Under the pieces are notes generated by a model that was given only the letters and a program-made list of their open reading frames with translations, ran no database searches and was not told the origin of the DNA. The translations under genes were made by a program, and so were the position numbers. From contig JAZKEF010000019.1 in NCBI GenBank assembly GCA_040387195.1, positions 98,167 to 162,166 of the forward strand: a DNA stretch of 64,000 bases. Reading direction: 5' to 3'. Within the stretch, counting starts at the first letter, position 1, and every line of letters begins with the position of its first letter. Below are positions 17,936 to 26,425 of this stretch, one piece after another. This DNA is from UKL13-3 sp040387195 (GTDB lineage: Bacteria; Bacteroidota; Bacteroidia; UKL13-3).

Positions 17936-18697
17936 TTACTTTTTTTCTTTGTTGTGTGCATCGATGAATTTATCGAGTGCCATACTCATGGATGGATAAA
18001 TAGGCGAAGGAGCTGAAATGTTTACTTTGAGTTTTGCCTCTGTAATTGCCTTGGCTGTAGTGGCACCAAAGGCTGCAATGAGGGTTGCATTTTGTTTGAA
18101 CTCCGGGAAATTTTCAAATAATGAACGGATATCGGCCGGACTGAAAAATACAATGATATCGTAATTTACATGGGTTAGATCCGACAAATCAGATGATACA
18201 ATACGGTAAATAAGCGCTTCTTTAAAATTGAATTTGTTCTTTTTCATGAACTTTTCAATCTCCGGTTTGCGCCAATCACTGCATGGAAATAAAAACTTTT
18301 CGGTTGGGTGGTTTTTAATTACGTTGAGCAATTCGGTTTCGGTAGCTTTTCCTGTAAATACCTTGCGCTTGCGTACCTGAATATACTTAGCCAGGTAATT
18401 GGCTATACTGTCATTCACACAAAAATATTTGGTTTCGGGTGGCATCTCTATTTTGAGTTCCCCGCATAACCTGAAAAAATGATCAACCGAGTTGCGTGAG
18501 TTTAAAATGATAGCCGTGAACTCAAGAATATTAATTTTCTGTGTTTTGAAGTCCTTATAGTGAACCGGAGATACCGTAATAAAGGGACGAAAGTCTACTT
18601 TCAAATTATACTTTTTGGCAAGATCGAAGTAGGGAGACTTGTCGCTTTCCGGTTTCGGCTGTGATATAAGTATACTTTTGATTTTTGCGTTTTTCAA
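17936..18697 (-). CDS. hemD: Uroporphyrinogen-III synthase family protein
   Basis: 253 aa. Cyclises hydroxymethylbilane to uroporphyrinogen III in haem synthesis. The bilobed HemD pattern is visible: an N-terminal ILISQPKPESDKSPYFDLAKK, AIILNSRNSVDHFF near residue 63, FLFPCSDWRKPE near 135, DIIVFFSPADIRSLFENF near 180, and AAFGATTAKAITEAKL near 210. Members diverge strongly in sequence, so assignment rests on this order. The start is a TTG at 18697 overlapping the DUF4271 gene stop as TTGA, so translation is probably coupled. Confidence 0.8.
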   Translation of the reverse strand: MKNAKIKSILISQPKPESDKSPYFDLAKKYNLKVDFRPFITVSPVHYKDFKTQKINILEFTAIILNSRNSVDHFFRLCGELKIEMPPETKYFCVNDSIANYLAKYIQVRKRKVFTGKATETELLNVIKNHPTEKFLFPCSDWRKPEIEKFMKKNKFNFKEALIYRIVSSDLSDLTHVNYDIIVFFSPADIRSLFENFPEFKQNATLIAAFGATTAKAITEAKLKVNISAPSPIYPSMSMALDKFIDAHNKEKK

Positions 18698-19674
18698 ATT
18701 TGAAAGTTGTTTAGAAATTTAACTATTACGAACCACGGCACGATTTCCAGCGCGCAAAGATAAATAAATAAATATATTCTTGGAAAACTGAAGAATCTAT
18801 TGCTCAATAAGGTGATTCGGACAACTCTGTAAATTACACTTATAAAAAATACTGCCACTACGGTTTGTGCTATAACTGAGCTCCATATGGCATGATGGTA
18901 ATAAACTGTGAAGATGATTAAGGGAAAAATAACCAATGCTAAAAAATTATTCACAGAGATGGTATTGGACACAAAACCGATCCCCAGCTTTTTCATTTTG
19001 AGCAAAACACCCAATAATGTATGCATCAAAAACTTCAATAAATAAATTCCGGTGAGGATGAGCAGTACCAGTAAAAACTGTAAAAAATAATTTGATGTAA
19101 CTAAAATATTACGTACTTCAAGCTGGTCATTGATGAACATTGCAGCAATAAAGAGGTAAATGGCAAACAACTGCAGGATGACAAACCCGAAAAAAGAGCG
19201 CTGATCTTCCCATATTTTGTCGCTCAGCTTTAAGTTAAACACCGAAAGCATGAATACCCTGAAATTATTGGGGTTGGCAATCCTAACAAATGAAATATAG
19301 ATAAATACAAAAACAATCACCCAAAACTTCCAGGGTTCATTGTAGCGGTCGCGGATTTTAATTTCCTTTACCGTTGGCAGGTTTCTCCTGGCTTCTGTTT
19401 TGGCGTAATAGGTTCCCACAATAAACTGATAGGGTTTAACCATCATCCGCAACAGGCTATCATTTGCAATACTATCCAACAATCCAAATCCGGAACGTTT
19501 GTACATGCGGGTAAACAAACTATCGGCTTTTAATGAATCGGCTACATAGCTGGTATCGGTTGAAAACAAGAACGTATCGGGTTGTTGGCGCTGTTGCACG
19601 AAAGAAGTATTTTGAGCCACCACTGCAGTACCCCATAACACACACAAACCGAAAAGCAATTTACTTATGTTCAT
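18694..19674 (-). CDS. DUF4271 integral membrane protein
   Basis: 326 aa from the ATG at 19674 (a TTG one codon earlier is less likely). A signal-like N-terminus (LLFGLCVLWGTAVVA) is followed by about 100 soluble residues and then five to six hydrophobic helices from about residue 118 (WKFWVIVFVFIYISF) to the C-terminus. This matches DUF4271, common in Bacteroidota beside hemD and of unknown function. It shares one base with the BamA-like gene stop (TGATG) and four with hemD, so the three genes form a tight unit. Confidence 0.75.
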   Translation of the reverse strand: MNISKLLFGLCVLWGTAVVAQNTSFVQQRQQPDTFLFSTDTSYVADSLKADSLFTRMYKRSGFGLLDSIANDSLLRMMVKPYQFIVGTYYAKTEARRNLPTVKEIKIRDRYNEPWKFWVIVFVFIYISFVRIANPNNFRVFMLSVFNLKLSDKIWEDQRSFFGFVILQLFAIYLFIAAMFINDQLEVRNILVTSNYFLQFLLVLLILTGIYLLKFLMHTLLGVLLKMKKLGIGFVSNTISVNNFLALVIFPLIIFTVYYHHAIWSSVIAQTVVAVFFISVIYRVVRITLLSNRFFSFPRIYLFIYLCALEIVPWFVIVKFLNNFQI

Positions 19675-21470
19675 CAAAAATAGTTAACGTATCCGAAGTG
19701 AACCTTGGCTTTATTCAAATCAATCTCATTGTTCAACTCCTTACCTATTGCGTAATACAGAGAAAACACTCCGGCAGCCGTTTCAAAGTTAAATCCCGCC
19801 CCAAATCCATATGGAGTGTCGGATAAAACCGGAGTACGAACCGTGTTGCGATAATACGCACCATTCCAGAATAACAACACATTTGAATTCTGACGGAGCA
19901 AATAACGCCACTCCAAGTTTCCAATGATATAGCTGCTTGCAAATATAGCCTGCTCATCAAATCCTTTTAACGTACGTATTCCACCAATTCTGAATAACTC
20001 GTTCACAAATAAGTTTTCTGCTACAATATGCCCGCCATTAACCAGCACCCTAATTGCCGAACGGCCGAATACCGGTATATAATATTCGGCATAACCCTGA
20101 AACCTGTATTGCACGTAGTTCAACTTAAGGGAATCATAAAGTGAATATTGAGCGCCCCTGCCATCCGGAAATTTGAGTGCATCAATGGTTGGGTTACGGG
20201 TTATTTTTTTTATCCCTACTCCACCACTCATCTCAAATGAATACCCTTTACGGGGATTAAGGTAATAATCAAGACGGGTTACTTTGGCACCAATTCCGTA
20301 TGTATTATTGGTCATGTCGGCTGCTGTTGGCAACGTTCTCAACTGTTTTATTTTATTGGTGTCAACCGTAATAAGGGACGTTGACTGAATGCTGTAAAAC
20401 ACCTTGATATAATCGGTTCCCACAAACCGGTACTGGAATCCAAACTCATTGCGTACATCTAAAAAAGTAGTATCCTGCTTGAGCAAATTAAGTTCATAAT
20501 CGAGGGCGATATTGGAATTGAAAATATACGGGTATACAAATTTTATTTTCAGATCCTGAGAGTTCCCTAAAAAACTCCGGTAATTCAGATCCAAGCTTTT
20601 TCCGCTTTCAAATAAGTTCTGCAATTTAAGGTTGGCTTCTCCGGTAATCAGCAACCTGCTGCTGTTGCTTCCTGCCTCTGTATTGGGGGCAAAACCAACT
20701 ATCCCATCAATACTGCTGGCTTTTCTATTATCGATGGTAAGCAACGGCATAGCCCTCTTGTTGTAAAAATATACTGCAGAAGGACGCACAACTTTCAGAA
20801 ATGGCAATTGGCTGATGCGGCTTCCCGACAACCGGATGAGCTCTTCATTGTATGGAGCGTTGGGGTGAATTCCGAGGTACCGGTAAAGGTATTTTTTTTT
20901 GATGCGGGCATCTCCGCTGATGTCAATGGTATCGAAGAGTATCTGGTCATACTGCTGCAGATTTACTGCAGCCTGGATTCCCTCACTATCTGCCTCGATA
21001 CTATCCAGCCGGATGCTTGCAAACGGATAACCATTGTTCTCCAAAAACTGCAATATCCGCTCGACACGTTTAGAAAACTGCCCGGGGTCAACCATTTTTC
21101 CATTGAATTGTTCTTCCCTGAACCCCGCACTGCTCATAATATCCACCGGAAGGTTTCCCCTCCGGAGTTTGACCCATTTATAACTTTTACCCGGATTAAG
21201 ACTTGCAAAAATAGTGTCGCTGCGTTCTTCAATAGAAGTATATCCAGCATTCAAAAAGGAAAGTTCATTGGAGCGTACCAGCACTGCTGATAACTCCTTT
21301 TGTAAGGAAAGGCTATCCTGATGAAACGATTGGTAGTTGGTATTTTTTTGAATAAATAGGCCATTGGGGCTTTGCGGAAAATGGACCACCAACGTAACTG
21401 AACGCTGCGCATACAAATGCACGGTACAGATTAGTAATAAGGATAATTTAAAATACTTTTGCGGCAGCAC
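19674..21470 (-). CDS. BamA/TamA-like outer-membrane protein with POTRA region
   Basis: 598 aa. A GTG start at 21470 is the only usable start before an upstream in-frame stop. It gives a signal peptide ending LYAQ. A POTRA-like region follows (ILQFLENNGYPFASIRLDSI near residue 137, YRYLGIHPNAPYNEELIRLS near 195). An Omp85 beta-barrel follows, with GIRTLKGFDEQAI near residue 495, the expected position of the conserved VRGY/FRGF-type loop, and a C-terminal barrel strand KVHFGYVNYF. It is shorter than true BamA (about 800 aa), so it is a paralogous surface-antigen-like protein of unknown substrate. Confidence 0.8.
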   Translation of the reverse strand: MLPQKYFKLSLLLICTVHLYAQRSVTLVVHFPQSPNGLFIQKNTNYQSFHQDSLSLQKELSAVLVRSNELSFLNAGYTSIEERSDTIFASLNPGKSYKWVKLRRGNLPVDIMSSAGFREEQFNGKMVDPGQFSKRVERILQFLENNGYPFASIRLDSIEADSEGIQAAVNLQQYDQILFDTIDISGDARIKKKYLYRYLGIHPNAPYNEELIRLSGSRISQLPFLKVVRPSAVYFYNKRAMPLLTIDNRKASSIDGIVGFAPNTEAGSNSSRLLITGEANLKLQNLFESGKSLDLNYRSFLGNSQDLKIKFVYPYIFNSNIALDYELNLLKQDTTFLDVRNEFGFQYRFVGTDYIKVFYSIQSTSLITVDTNKIKQLRTLPTAADMTNNTYGIGAKVTRLDYYLNPRKGYSFEMSGGVGIKKITRNPTIDALKFPDGRGAQYSLYDSLKLNYVQYRFQGYAEYYIPVFGRSAIRVLVNGGHIVAENLFVNELFRIGGIRTLKGFDEQAIFASSYIIGNLEWRYLLRQNSNVLLFWNGAYYRNTVRTPVLSDTPYGFGAGFNFETAAGVFSLYYAIGKELNNEIDLNKAKVHFGYVNYF

Positions 21471-21506
21471 TTTTCAAATTAATTAATAATTGAGCACAAT
21501 ATAACG

Positions 21507-22643
21507 ATGGCAGGCATTTACCTTCATATTCCTTTTTGCAAACAAGCCTGTCATTATTGCAATTTTCACTTCAGTACTTCCACACAATACCGGCAGGAGG
21601 TTATTGATGCAATGGTTGCCGAGATGATTCTGCGGAAGGATTATCTCCAACAAGAAGAGATTGCTTCCATTTATTTTGGAGGAGGCACTCCATCATTATT
21701 AACCCGGCAACAACTTGATGTTTTGTTTAACACTCTTCACAAACATTTTAGTATTGCCCCCCAGGCTGAAATTACCTTTGAGGCAAATCCTGATGACCTG
21801 AATGCTGCTCATATTCTCGAACTGAAACAAACACCCATCAACCGGTTCAGTATAGGTGTGCAATCGTTTTTTGATGAGGAGCTGGTTTGGATGAACCGCG
21901 CCCATAGGGCCAATGATGCTGTCGGGGCTATTCAGCGGGCTCAGGATGCGGGGTTCAAAAATATAACGATTGATTTGATTTATGGATCCCCTACCCTTAC
22001 CAACGAAAAATGGGAGGCTAATCTGCAGCAGGCTATCAACCTCCATTTGCAGCATATCTCCTCTTATTGCCTCACAGTTGAAGCCAAAACTGCACTCGAC
22101 CAATTTATCAAAGACAGGAAATATCCGGTAATGAGTGAAGAGCAGGCCTCTGCTCAGTTTCGAATATTGGTTGATACGCTGGAAGCAAATGGATTCGAGC
22201 AATATGAAATTTCCAATTTTGCGAAAAACAAGCAGTATGCCGTCCACAATACCAACTATTGGAAAAACAAGCTGTATCTTGGATTAGGACCATCTGCGCA
22301 TTCCTTCAACAAACATTCTCGTAGCTGGAATATTGCCAACAATGCAAAGTATGTAAAAGGTATTGAGCTCGGCAATCCGGATTTGGAAACAGAACAATTG
22401 TCTGTTGAAAACAGGGTAAATGAATACATTATGACAAGCCTTCGCACCATTTGGGGATTTGACCGCAATTGGTTCAGACAGGAGTTCGGAACTGATATGA
22501 GCCAGAATATAGAGGCTGCTTTTCAGGAAAAAATCACGAACGGTTTAGTTGAAGCATCTGACTCCTTCTACAAACTCAAACGAGCGTCCCGTATTTTGGC
22601 CGATGGCATTGCGAGCGACCTGTTTATACTTGCAAAGGATTAA
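21507..22643 (+). CDS. hemW: Radical SAM haem chaperone HemW
   Basis: 378 aa. The radical-SAM cluster motif is CKQACHYC (CX3CX2C) at residue 10, in the HemW context IYLHIPFCKQACHYCNFHFS. IYFGGGTPSLL near residue 52, FEANPDD near 92 and RFSIGVQSFFDEEL near 112 are typical. HemW was long annotated as oxygen-independent coproporphyrinogen III oxidase but acts as a haem-transfer protein. It diverges from the BamA-like gene with only 36 bases between starts. Its stop abuts the engB stop with no spacer. Confidence 0.93.
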   Translation: MAGIYLHIPFCKQACHYCNFHFSTSTQYRQEVIDAMVAEMILRKDYLQQEEIASIYFGGGTPSLLTRQQLDVLFNTLHKHFSIAPQAEITFEANPDDLNAAHILELKQTPINRFSIGVQSFFDEELVWMNRAHRANDAVGAIQRAQDAGFKNITIDLIYGSPTLTNEKWEANLQQAINLHLQHISSYCLTVEAKTALDQFIKDRKYPVMSEEQASAQFRILVDTLEANGFEQYEISNFAKNKQYAVHNTNYWKNKLYLGLGPSAHSFNKHSRSWNIANNAKYVKGIELGNPDLETEQLSVENRVNEYIMTSLRTIWGFDRNWFRQEFGTDMSQNIEAAFQEKITNGLVEASDSFYKLKRASRILADGIASDLFILAKD

Positions 22644-23255
22644 TTAGAATACGGGCTTTACAAACGAACCGTTCACCTCTTCGATATACTTCAATATTTT
22701 ATCCCTTCCTTTTTTCTCAACTGCCGATGTTTGAAATACGGGAGGCAACACTTCCCAGTTTTTGAGCACCTCATCAGTGAATGCCTTCATATTTTTAGCC
22801 CTCATGCTTTGGTTGAGTTTATCAATCTTGGTAAACACAATGCTGAATGGCACTTCCAGGTTTCCGAGGAAATTTAAGAACTCGAGATCACTATCCTGTG
22901 GGTCGATGCGAGAATCTATCAGTACAAACAAACACTGTAAGTTTTCTCTTTCCTTCAGGTATTCCTCAAGTGCATGCTCCCAGTCTTCACGCATTGTTTT
23001 GGATCTGCGTGCATAACCATAACCCGGTAAATCTACCAGATACCAGTTATCGTTTATGATATAATGATTGATGGTGATGGTTTTTCCTGGATTAGCTGAT
23101 ACTCGTGCCAGATTCGGCTTATTCACCAACATATTAATCAGAGAGGACTTTCCGACATTGGAGCGTCCGATAAATGCATATTCCGGTTTATCGGGTTTAG
23201 GGCAATCCTTTATTTTTTCGGCACTCTTTACGAATACAGCTTTTTTAACATCCAT
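22644..23255 (-). CDS. engB: Ribosome biogenesis GTP-binding protein EngB (YihA/YsxC)
   Basis: 203 aa. A GTPase for 50S subunit assembly. G1 is GRSNVGKSSLIN near residue 30, G2-region Thr lies in NPGKTITINHY, G3 is DLPGYGYA near 74, and G4 is FTKIDKLN near 141, in the order and spacing of the family. The ATG overlaps the stop of the upstream lipoprotein gene by one base (TAATG). The stop is convergent with hemW with zero spacing. Confidence 0.96.
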   Translation of the reverse strand: MDVKKAVFVKSAEKIKDCPKPDKPEYAFIGRSNVGKSSLINMLVNKPNLARVSANPGKTITINHYIINDNWYLVDLPGYGYARRSKTMREDWEHALEEYLKERENLQCLFVLIDSRIDPQDSDLEFLNFLGNLEVPFSIVFTKIDKLNQSMRAKNMKAFTDEVLKNWEVLPPVFQTSAVEKKGRDKILKYIEEVNGSFVKPVF

Positions 23256-23839
23256 TACTTACTGTTAAATTTAAATTGATAATAAGGTTTACCAGCATAC
23301 CTGAAATAAAGCACCCCCCTGGAGGCATTTACCATTATACTATCACCGGCCGAAGTTACGATTGTATTTACCTTATAAAAGGTTATGTGTTGCAGCACCA
23401 CCGAATCTTTATACGAAAAAACCGAATCACCTATCAATGCGATTGGCAGGGTTGCTGCAGTGCCCTGAACAGCTAATTCACAACTATCATTATGCTTCCA
23501 GAATGTAGCCAGGAAATTAATTCCCGTTCGCAAATCCCTAAATTTAGCCTGCATTCCATTGTATGCATCTACATCTGCCGGACATTCAGGATTGCCTTCC
23601 ACGGTGGTTGTTTTATATGTATTGAACGATAATACCGTGTCGGCATAAAACAGGATGGTATCAAAGCTATTGCTCACAAAACCAATGGTATCATTATCCT
23701 TGTAAGGAAATTTATCTGCCTGTTCGGCTGTAAAGCTGAAGGTTTGCTGCACTGCCTGATTGCGGCAAGGTGCATCGTAATCACCTTTGCATCCCAACAA
23801 TCCGGCAACGGTTAACACGCAGGTATAAAAAATCTTCAT
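23255..23839 (-). CDS. Hypothetical lipoprotein
   Basis: 194 aa. A signal peptide with lipobox (TVAGLLGC, Cys17) predicts an acylated envelope protein. The mature part is strand-rich, with phrases such as DTILFYADTVLSFNTYKTTT and a C-terminus GVLYFRYAGKPYYQFKFNSK. I recognise no family. It is translationally coupled to engB by a one-base overlap and shares a 73-base divergent promoter region with ubiE. Confidence 0.6.
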   Translation of the reverse strand: MKIFYTCVLTVAGLLGCKGDYDAPCRNQAVQQTFSFTAEQADKFPYKDNDTIGFVSNSFDTILFYADTVLSFNTYKTTTVEGNPECPADVDAYNGMQAKFRDLRTGINFLATFWKHNDSCELAVQGTAATLPIALIGDSVFSYKDSVVLQHITFYKVNTIVTSAGDSIMVNASRGVLYFRYAGKPYYQFKFNSK

Positions 23840-23859
23840 TTGGCTGCAAAGTAAATCAA

Positions 23860-23893
23860 TTTGACAATGGTTACATGATTTCGATTATTTTTG
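23860..23893 (+). promoter_or_regulatory. Candidate sigma-A promoter for ubiE-porT-tgt
   Basis: TTTG at 23860-23863 and TATTTTTG at 23886-23893 match the Bacteroidota -33/-7 elements with a slightly long 22-base spacer. A start near 23900 would leave about 13 bases of leader before the GTG at 23913. Confidence 0.4.
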
Positions 23894-23912
23894 CGCCCAC
23901 TTATACCGAAAC

Positions 23913-24638
23913 GTGAAAGAAGTAAAACCAGATCAGGCTGCTGCCACAAGCAAAAAACAACAGGTAGAAGAAATGTTTAACAGCATTGCTTCACGCTATG
24001 ATTTTCTGAATCGTGCGTTATCAATGGGGATTGATAAGGGTTGGAGAACCAAAGCTATTCGCTCCCTTAGTGATATTCAACCTAAATATATCCTGGATGT
24101 AGCCACCGGAACCGCTGATTTAGCTATTGAGGCACTTAAGCTGAATCCGGTAAAAGTAACCGGAGTAGATATTTCGGCCCAGATGCTCAGGGTTGGGGAA
24201 GAAAAAATCCTGGCCAAAAATCTGACAGATAAGATTGAACTTGTAAAAGGGGATTCTGAACAGCTTTTATTTGCTGATAATACGTTTGATGCTATTACAG
24301 TAGCCTTTGGCGTACGGAATTTTGAACATCTGCAAAAAGGCATTGATGAAATGTACAGGGTACTTAGGCCGGGTGGAAAAATTGCGGTTCTGGAATTCTC
24401 TAAGCCAAAGGCATTTCCGTTCAAACAAATATATAATTTCTATTTTAATACTATATTGCCAACTTGGGGAGGATTGATAAGCAAAAACAAAAATGCTTAT
24501 GCTTATTTACCGGAATCGGTACAACACTTCCCTGAAGGAAATGAATTTATCGCTTACCTGAACCGTGCGGGTTTTAAGGAAGCCAAGTCGGACACTTTAA
24601 CTTTTGGAATTTGCAGTTTATACACCGCCATCAAATAA
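23913..24638 (+). CDS. ubiE: Demethylmenaquinone C-methyltransferase UbiE/MenG
   Basis: 241 aa. SAM-dependent methyltransferase for the last menaquinone step; ubiquinone use is not expected in this phylum. Motifs are FNSIASRYDFLNRALSMGID near residue 22, LDVATGTADLAIEAL near 60 (SAM motif I), VTVAFGVRNFEHLQKG near 128, and RVLRPGGKIAVLEFSKP near 148. Length is normal. The start is a GTG at 23913; the next ATG (23973) would remove the conserved N-terminal helix. The 3' end overlaps porT by 28 bases. Confidence 0.94.
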   Translation: MKEVKPDQAAATSKKQQVEEMFNSIASRYDFLNRALSMGIDKGWRTKAIRSLSDIQPKYILDVATGTADLAIEALKLNPVKVTGVDISAQMLRVGEEKILAKNLTDKIELVKGDSEQLLFADNTFDAITVAFGVRNFEHLQKGIDEMYRVLRPGGKIAVLEFSKPKAFPFKQIYNFYFNTILPTWGGLISKNKNAYAYLPESVQHFPEGNEFIAYLNRAGFKEAKSDTLTFGICSLYTAIK

Positions 24639-25303
24639 TCCTGCTGTTGCTGGTAGCAACAATTACAGGAGCTATAGCTCAACCGAATAAAGAGCAATAT
24701 GATAACAAGTGGATTCACTTTGGGTTTTCGCTCACGATGAATAATGCCTCTTTGCGCGTAGACCCAAACTATTCACGTTACATGCATGATAGTTTGCGTG
24801 ACGTAAAACAGAGCTCATTTCCGGGAATCGGACTGGGTGCTTTAGCTAACTTCAGGCTTAGTAAATCGTTTGATATCCGGGTAATGTTCCCTCAAATTTC
24901 CTTTGCGCAACGTAACCTAACCTATCAGTTTGACGGGTCTCAAAAAATAGTCAAAATCGAATCGGCCTATTGTGATGGGTCTCTTTTGATAAAATACAAA
25001 TCGGCCCGGAGAAAAAACATTAGAGCTTATGTGATAGCGGGTGGGAGAATGAGTTATGATCTGGCTTCAACACAAAATCAGAATAGAAGTAATAACAGTC
25101 CTGTGGTTTCGCTCATGCCGCTCACCTACGGCTACGAAGGAGGATTTGGGTTAGACATTTATTTCCCATATTTTAAACTCTCGCCAGAGCTTAAGTTTTG
25201 TAACACCATTTGGAACGCAATGTATAGAGATGGTTACGTATATACTGAGGCCATCAATAAAATTACACCTCAAATGGTTGTTTTCTCTCTTCATTTTGAA
25301 TAA
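24611..25303 (+). CDS. porT: PorT family type IX secretion outer-membrane protein
   Basis: 230 aa. A predicted eight-stranded outer-membrane barrel needed for T9SS assembly in Porphyromonas (SprT in gliding flavobacteria). A signal peptide (ILLLLVATITGAIA, then QPNKEQY) is followed by HFGFSLTMNN and repeated amphipathic strands such as FDIRVMFPQISFAQRNLTY and PYFKLSPELKF; the last residues MVVFSLHFE resemble a barrel terminal strand. The only start that keeps the signal peptide is TTG at 24611, inside ubiE. The stop shares a base with tgt (TAATG). Confidence 0.82.
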   Translation: MQFIHRHQIILLLLVATITGAIAQPNKEQYDNKWIHFGFSLTMNNASLRVDPNYSRYMHDSLRDVKQSSFPGIGLGALANFRLSKSFDIRVMFPQISFAQRNLTYQFDGSQKIVKIESAYCDGSLLIKYKSARRKNIRAYVIAGGRMSYDLASTQNQNRSNNSPVVSLMPLTYGYEGGFGLDIYFPYFKLSPELKFCNTIWNAMYRDGYVYTEAINKITPQMVVFSLHFE

Positions 25304-26421
25304 TGAGATTTAACTTACTTCACCAAGACCAGCAGAGTAAAGCACGTGCCGGTGTTCTTGAGACAGGTCGCGGACCTATTGAAACGCCCATTTTTATGCC
25401 GGTTGGAACCCAAGGGACAGTAAAAAGTGTTTCCCAAAAGGACCTCAAGGAAGACATAAAGGCTCAAATTATATTAGCAAATACCTACCATGTATACCTG
25501 CGTCCGGGGCTTGATGTTGTAAGTAAAGCCGAAGGCATTCACCGATTCATTAACTGGGACAAACCCATGCTTACTGATAGTGGAGGCTATCAGGTATTTT
25601 CGCTTGGGGCCATGCGTAAAATAAAAGAAGAAGGTGTAACATTCCGATCACATATCGATGGCTCAAAACACTTTTTCAGTCCTGAAAACGCAATGGACAC
25701 GCAGCGTACCATTGGTGCAGATATTGTAATGGCCTTTGATGAATGTACTCCCTATCCTTGCGATTATGAATATGCAAAAAAATCAATGCACCTTACACAT
25801 CGCTGGCTAAAACGTTGCATTGACAGGTTTGACGCAACCGAACCATTATATGGTGTGGAGCAAAATTTGTTTCCGATCGTTCAGGGAAGCACTTATAAGG
25901 ACTTACGAATTCAATCGGCCGAATACATTGCCGAACAGGGGCGTGCAGGGAATGCCATTGGCGGTTTATCCGTGGGAGAACCTGCAGAAGAAATGTATGC
26001 CATGACGGAATTGGTATGTGGTATTTTACCAGCAGATAAACCCCGCTATTTAATGGGTGTGGGAACTCCGGAAAATATTCTGGAATGCATCAGTTTGGGA
26101 ATTGATATGTTTGATTGTGTAATGCCAACCCGCAATGCCCGCCATGGGCATTTATTTACCAGCCGCGGCATTATCAATATTAAAAATGAAAAGTGGAAAA
26201 CAGACTATTCGTCCGTAGATGATTTAATTACACCTGACTATTCAAAATCCTATCTGCGACACCTTATTCACTGCAATGAAATGCTTGGCGCGCATATTGC
26301 AAGCAAACAGAATTTAAGCTTTTATCTTTGGCTTGTAAAAGAGGCTCGCAAGCATATTATTGCAGGAGATTTTTCAAGCTGGAAAACTCAAATACTCAAA
26401 CAAATTACTGTAAGATTATAG
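25303..26421 (+). CDS. tgt: tRNA-guanine transglycosylase
   Basis: 372 aa. Exchanges G34 for the queuosine precursor in GUN-anticodon tRNAs. TGT core motifs are ETGRGPIETPIFMPVGTQGT near residue 20, LTDSGGYQVFSLG near 89, GGLSVGEPAEEM near 220, and a nucleophile-region FDCVMPTRNARHGHLFTSRG near 270. The C-terminal zinc cluster CxCxxC found in E. coli Tgt is not present: the segment between KNEKWKTDYSS and YLRHLIHCNEMLGAHI has no cysteines. The zinc site therefore looks lost, which I believe is common in Bacteroidota. It is coupled to porT by a one-base overlap. Confidence 0.93.
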   Translation: MRFNLLHQDQQSKARAGVLETGRGPIETPIFMPVGTQGTVKSVSQKDLKEDIKAQIILANTYHVYLRPGLDVVSKAEGIHRFINWDKPMLTDSGGYQVFSLGAMRKIKEEGVTFRSHIDGSKHFFSPENAMDTQRTIGADIVMAFDECTPYPCDYEYAKKSMHLTHRWLKRCIDRFDATEPLYGVEQNLFPIVQGSTYKDLRIQSAEYIAEQGRAGNAIGGLSVGEPAEEMYAMTELVCGILPADKPRYLMGVGTPENILECISLGIDMFDCVMPTRNARHGHLFTSRGIINIKNEKWKTDYSSVDDLITPDYSKSYLRHLIHCNEMLGAHIASKQNLSFYLWLVKEARKHIIAGDFSSWKTQILKQITVRL

Positions 26422-26425
26422 CAAG

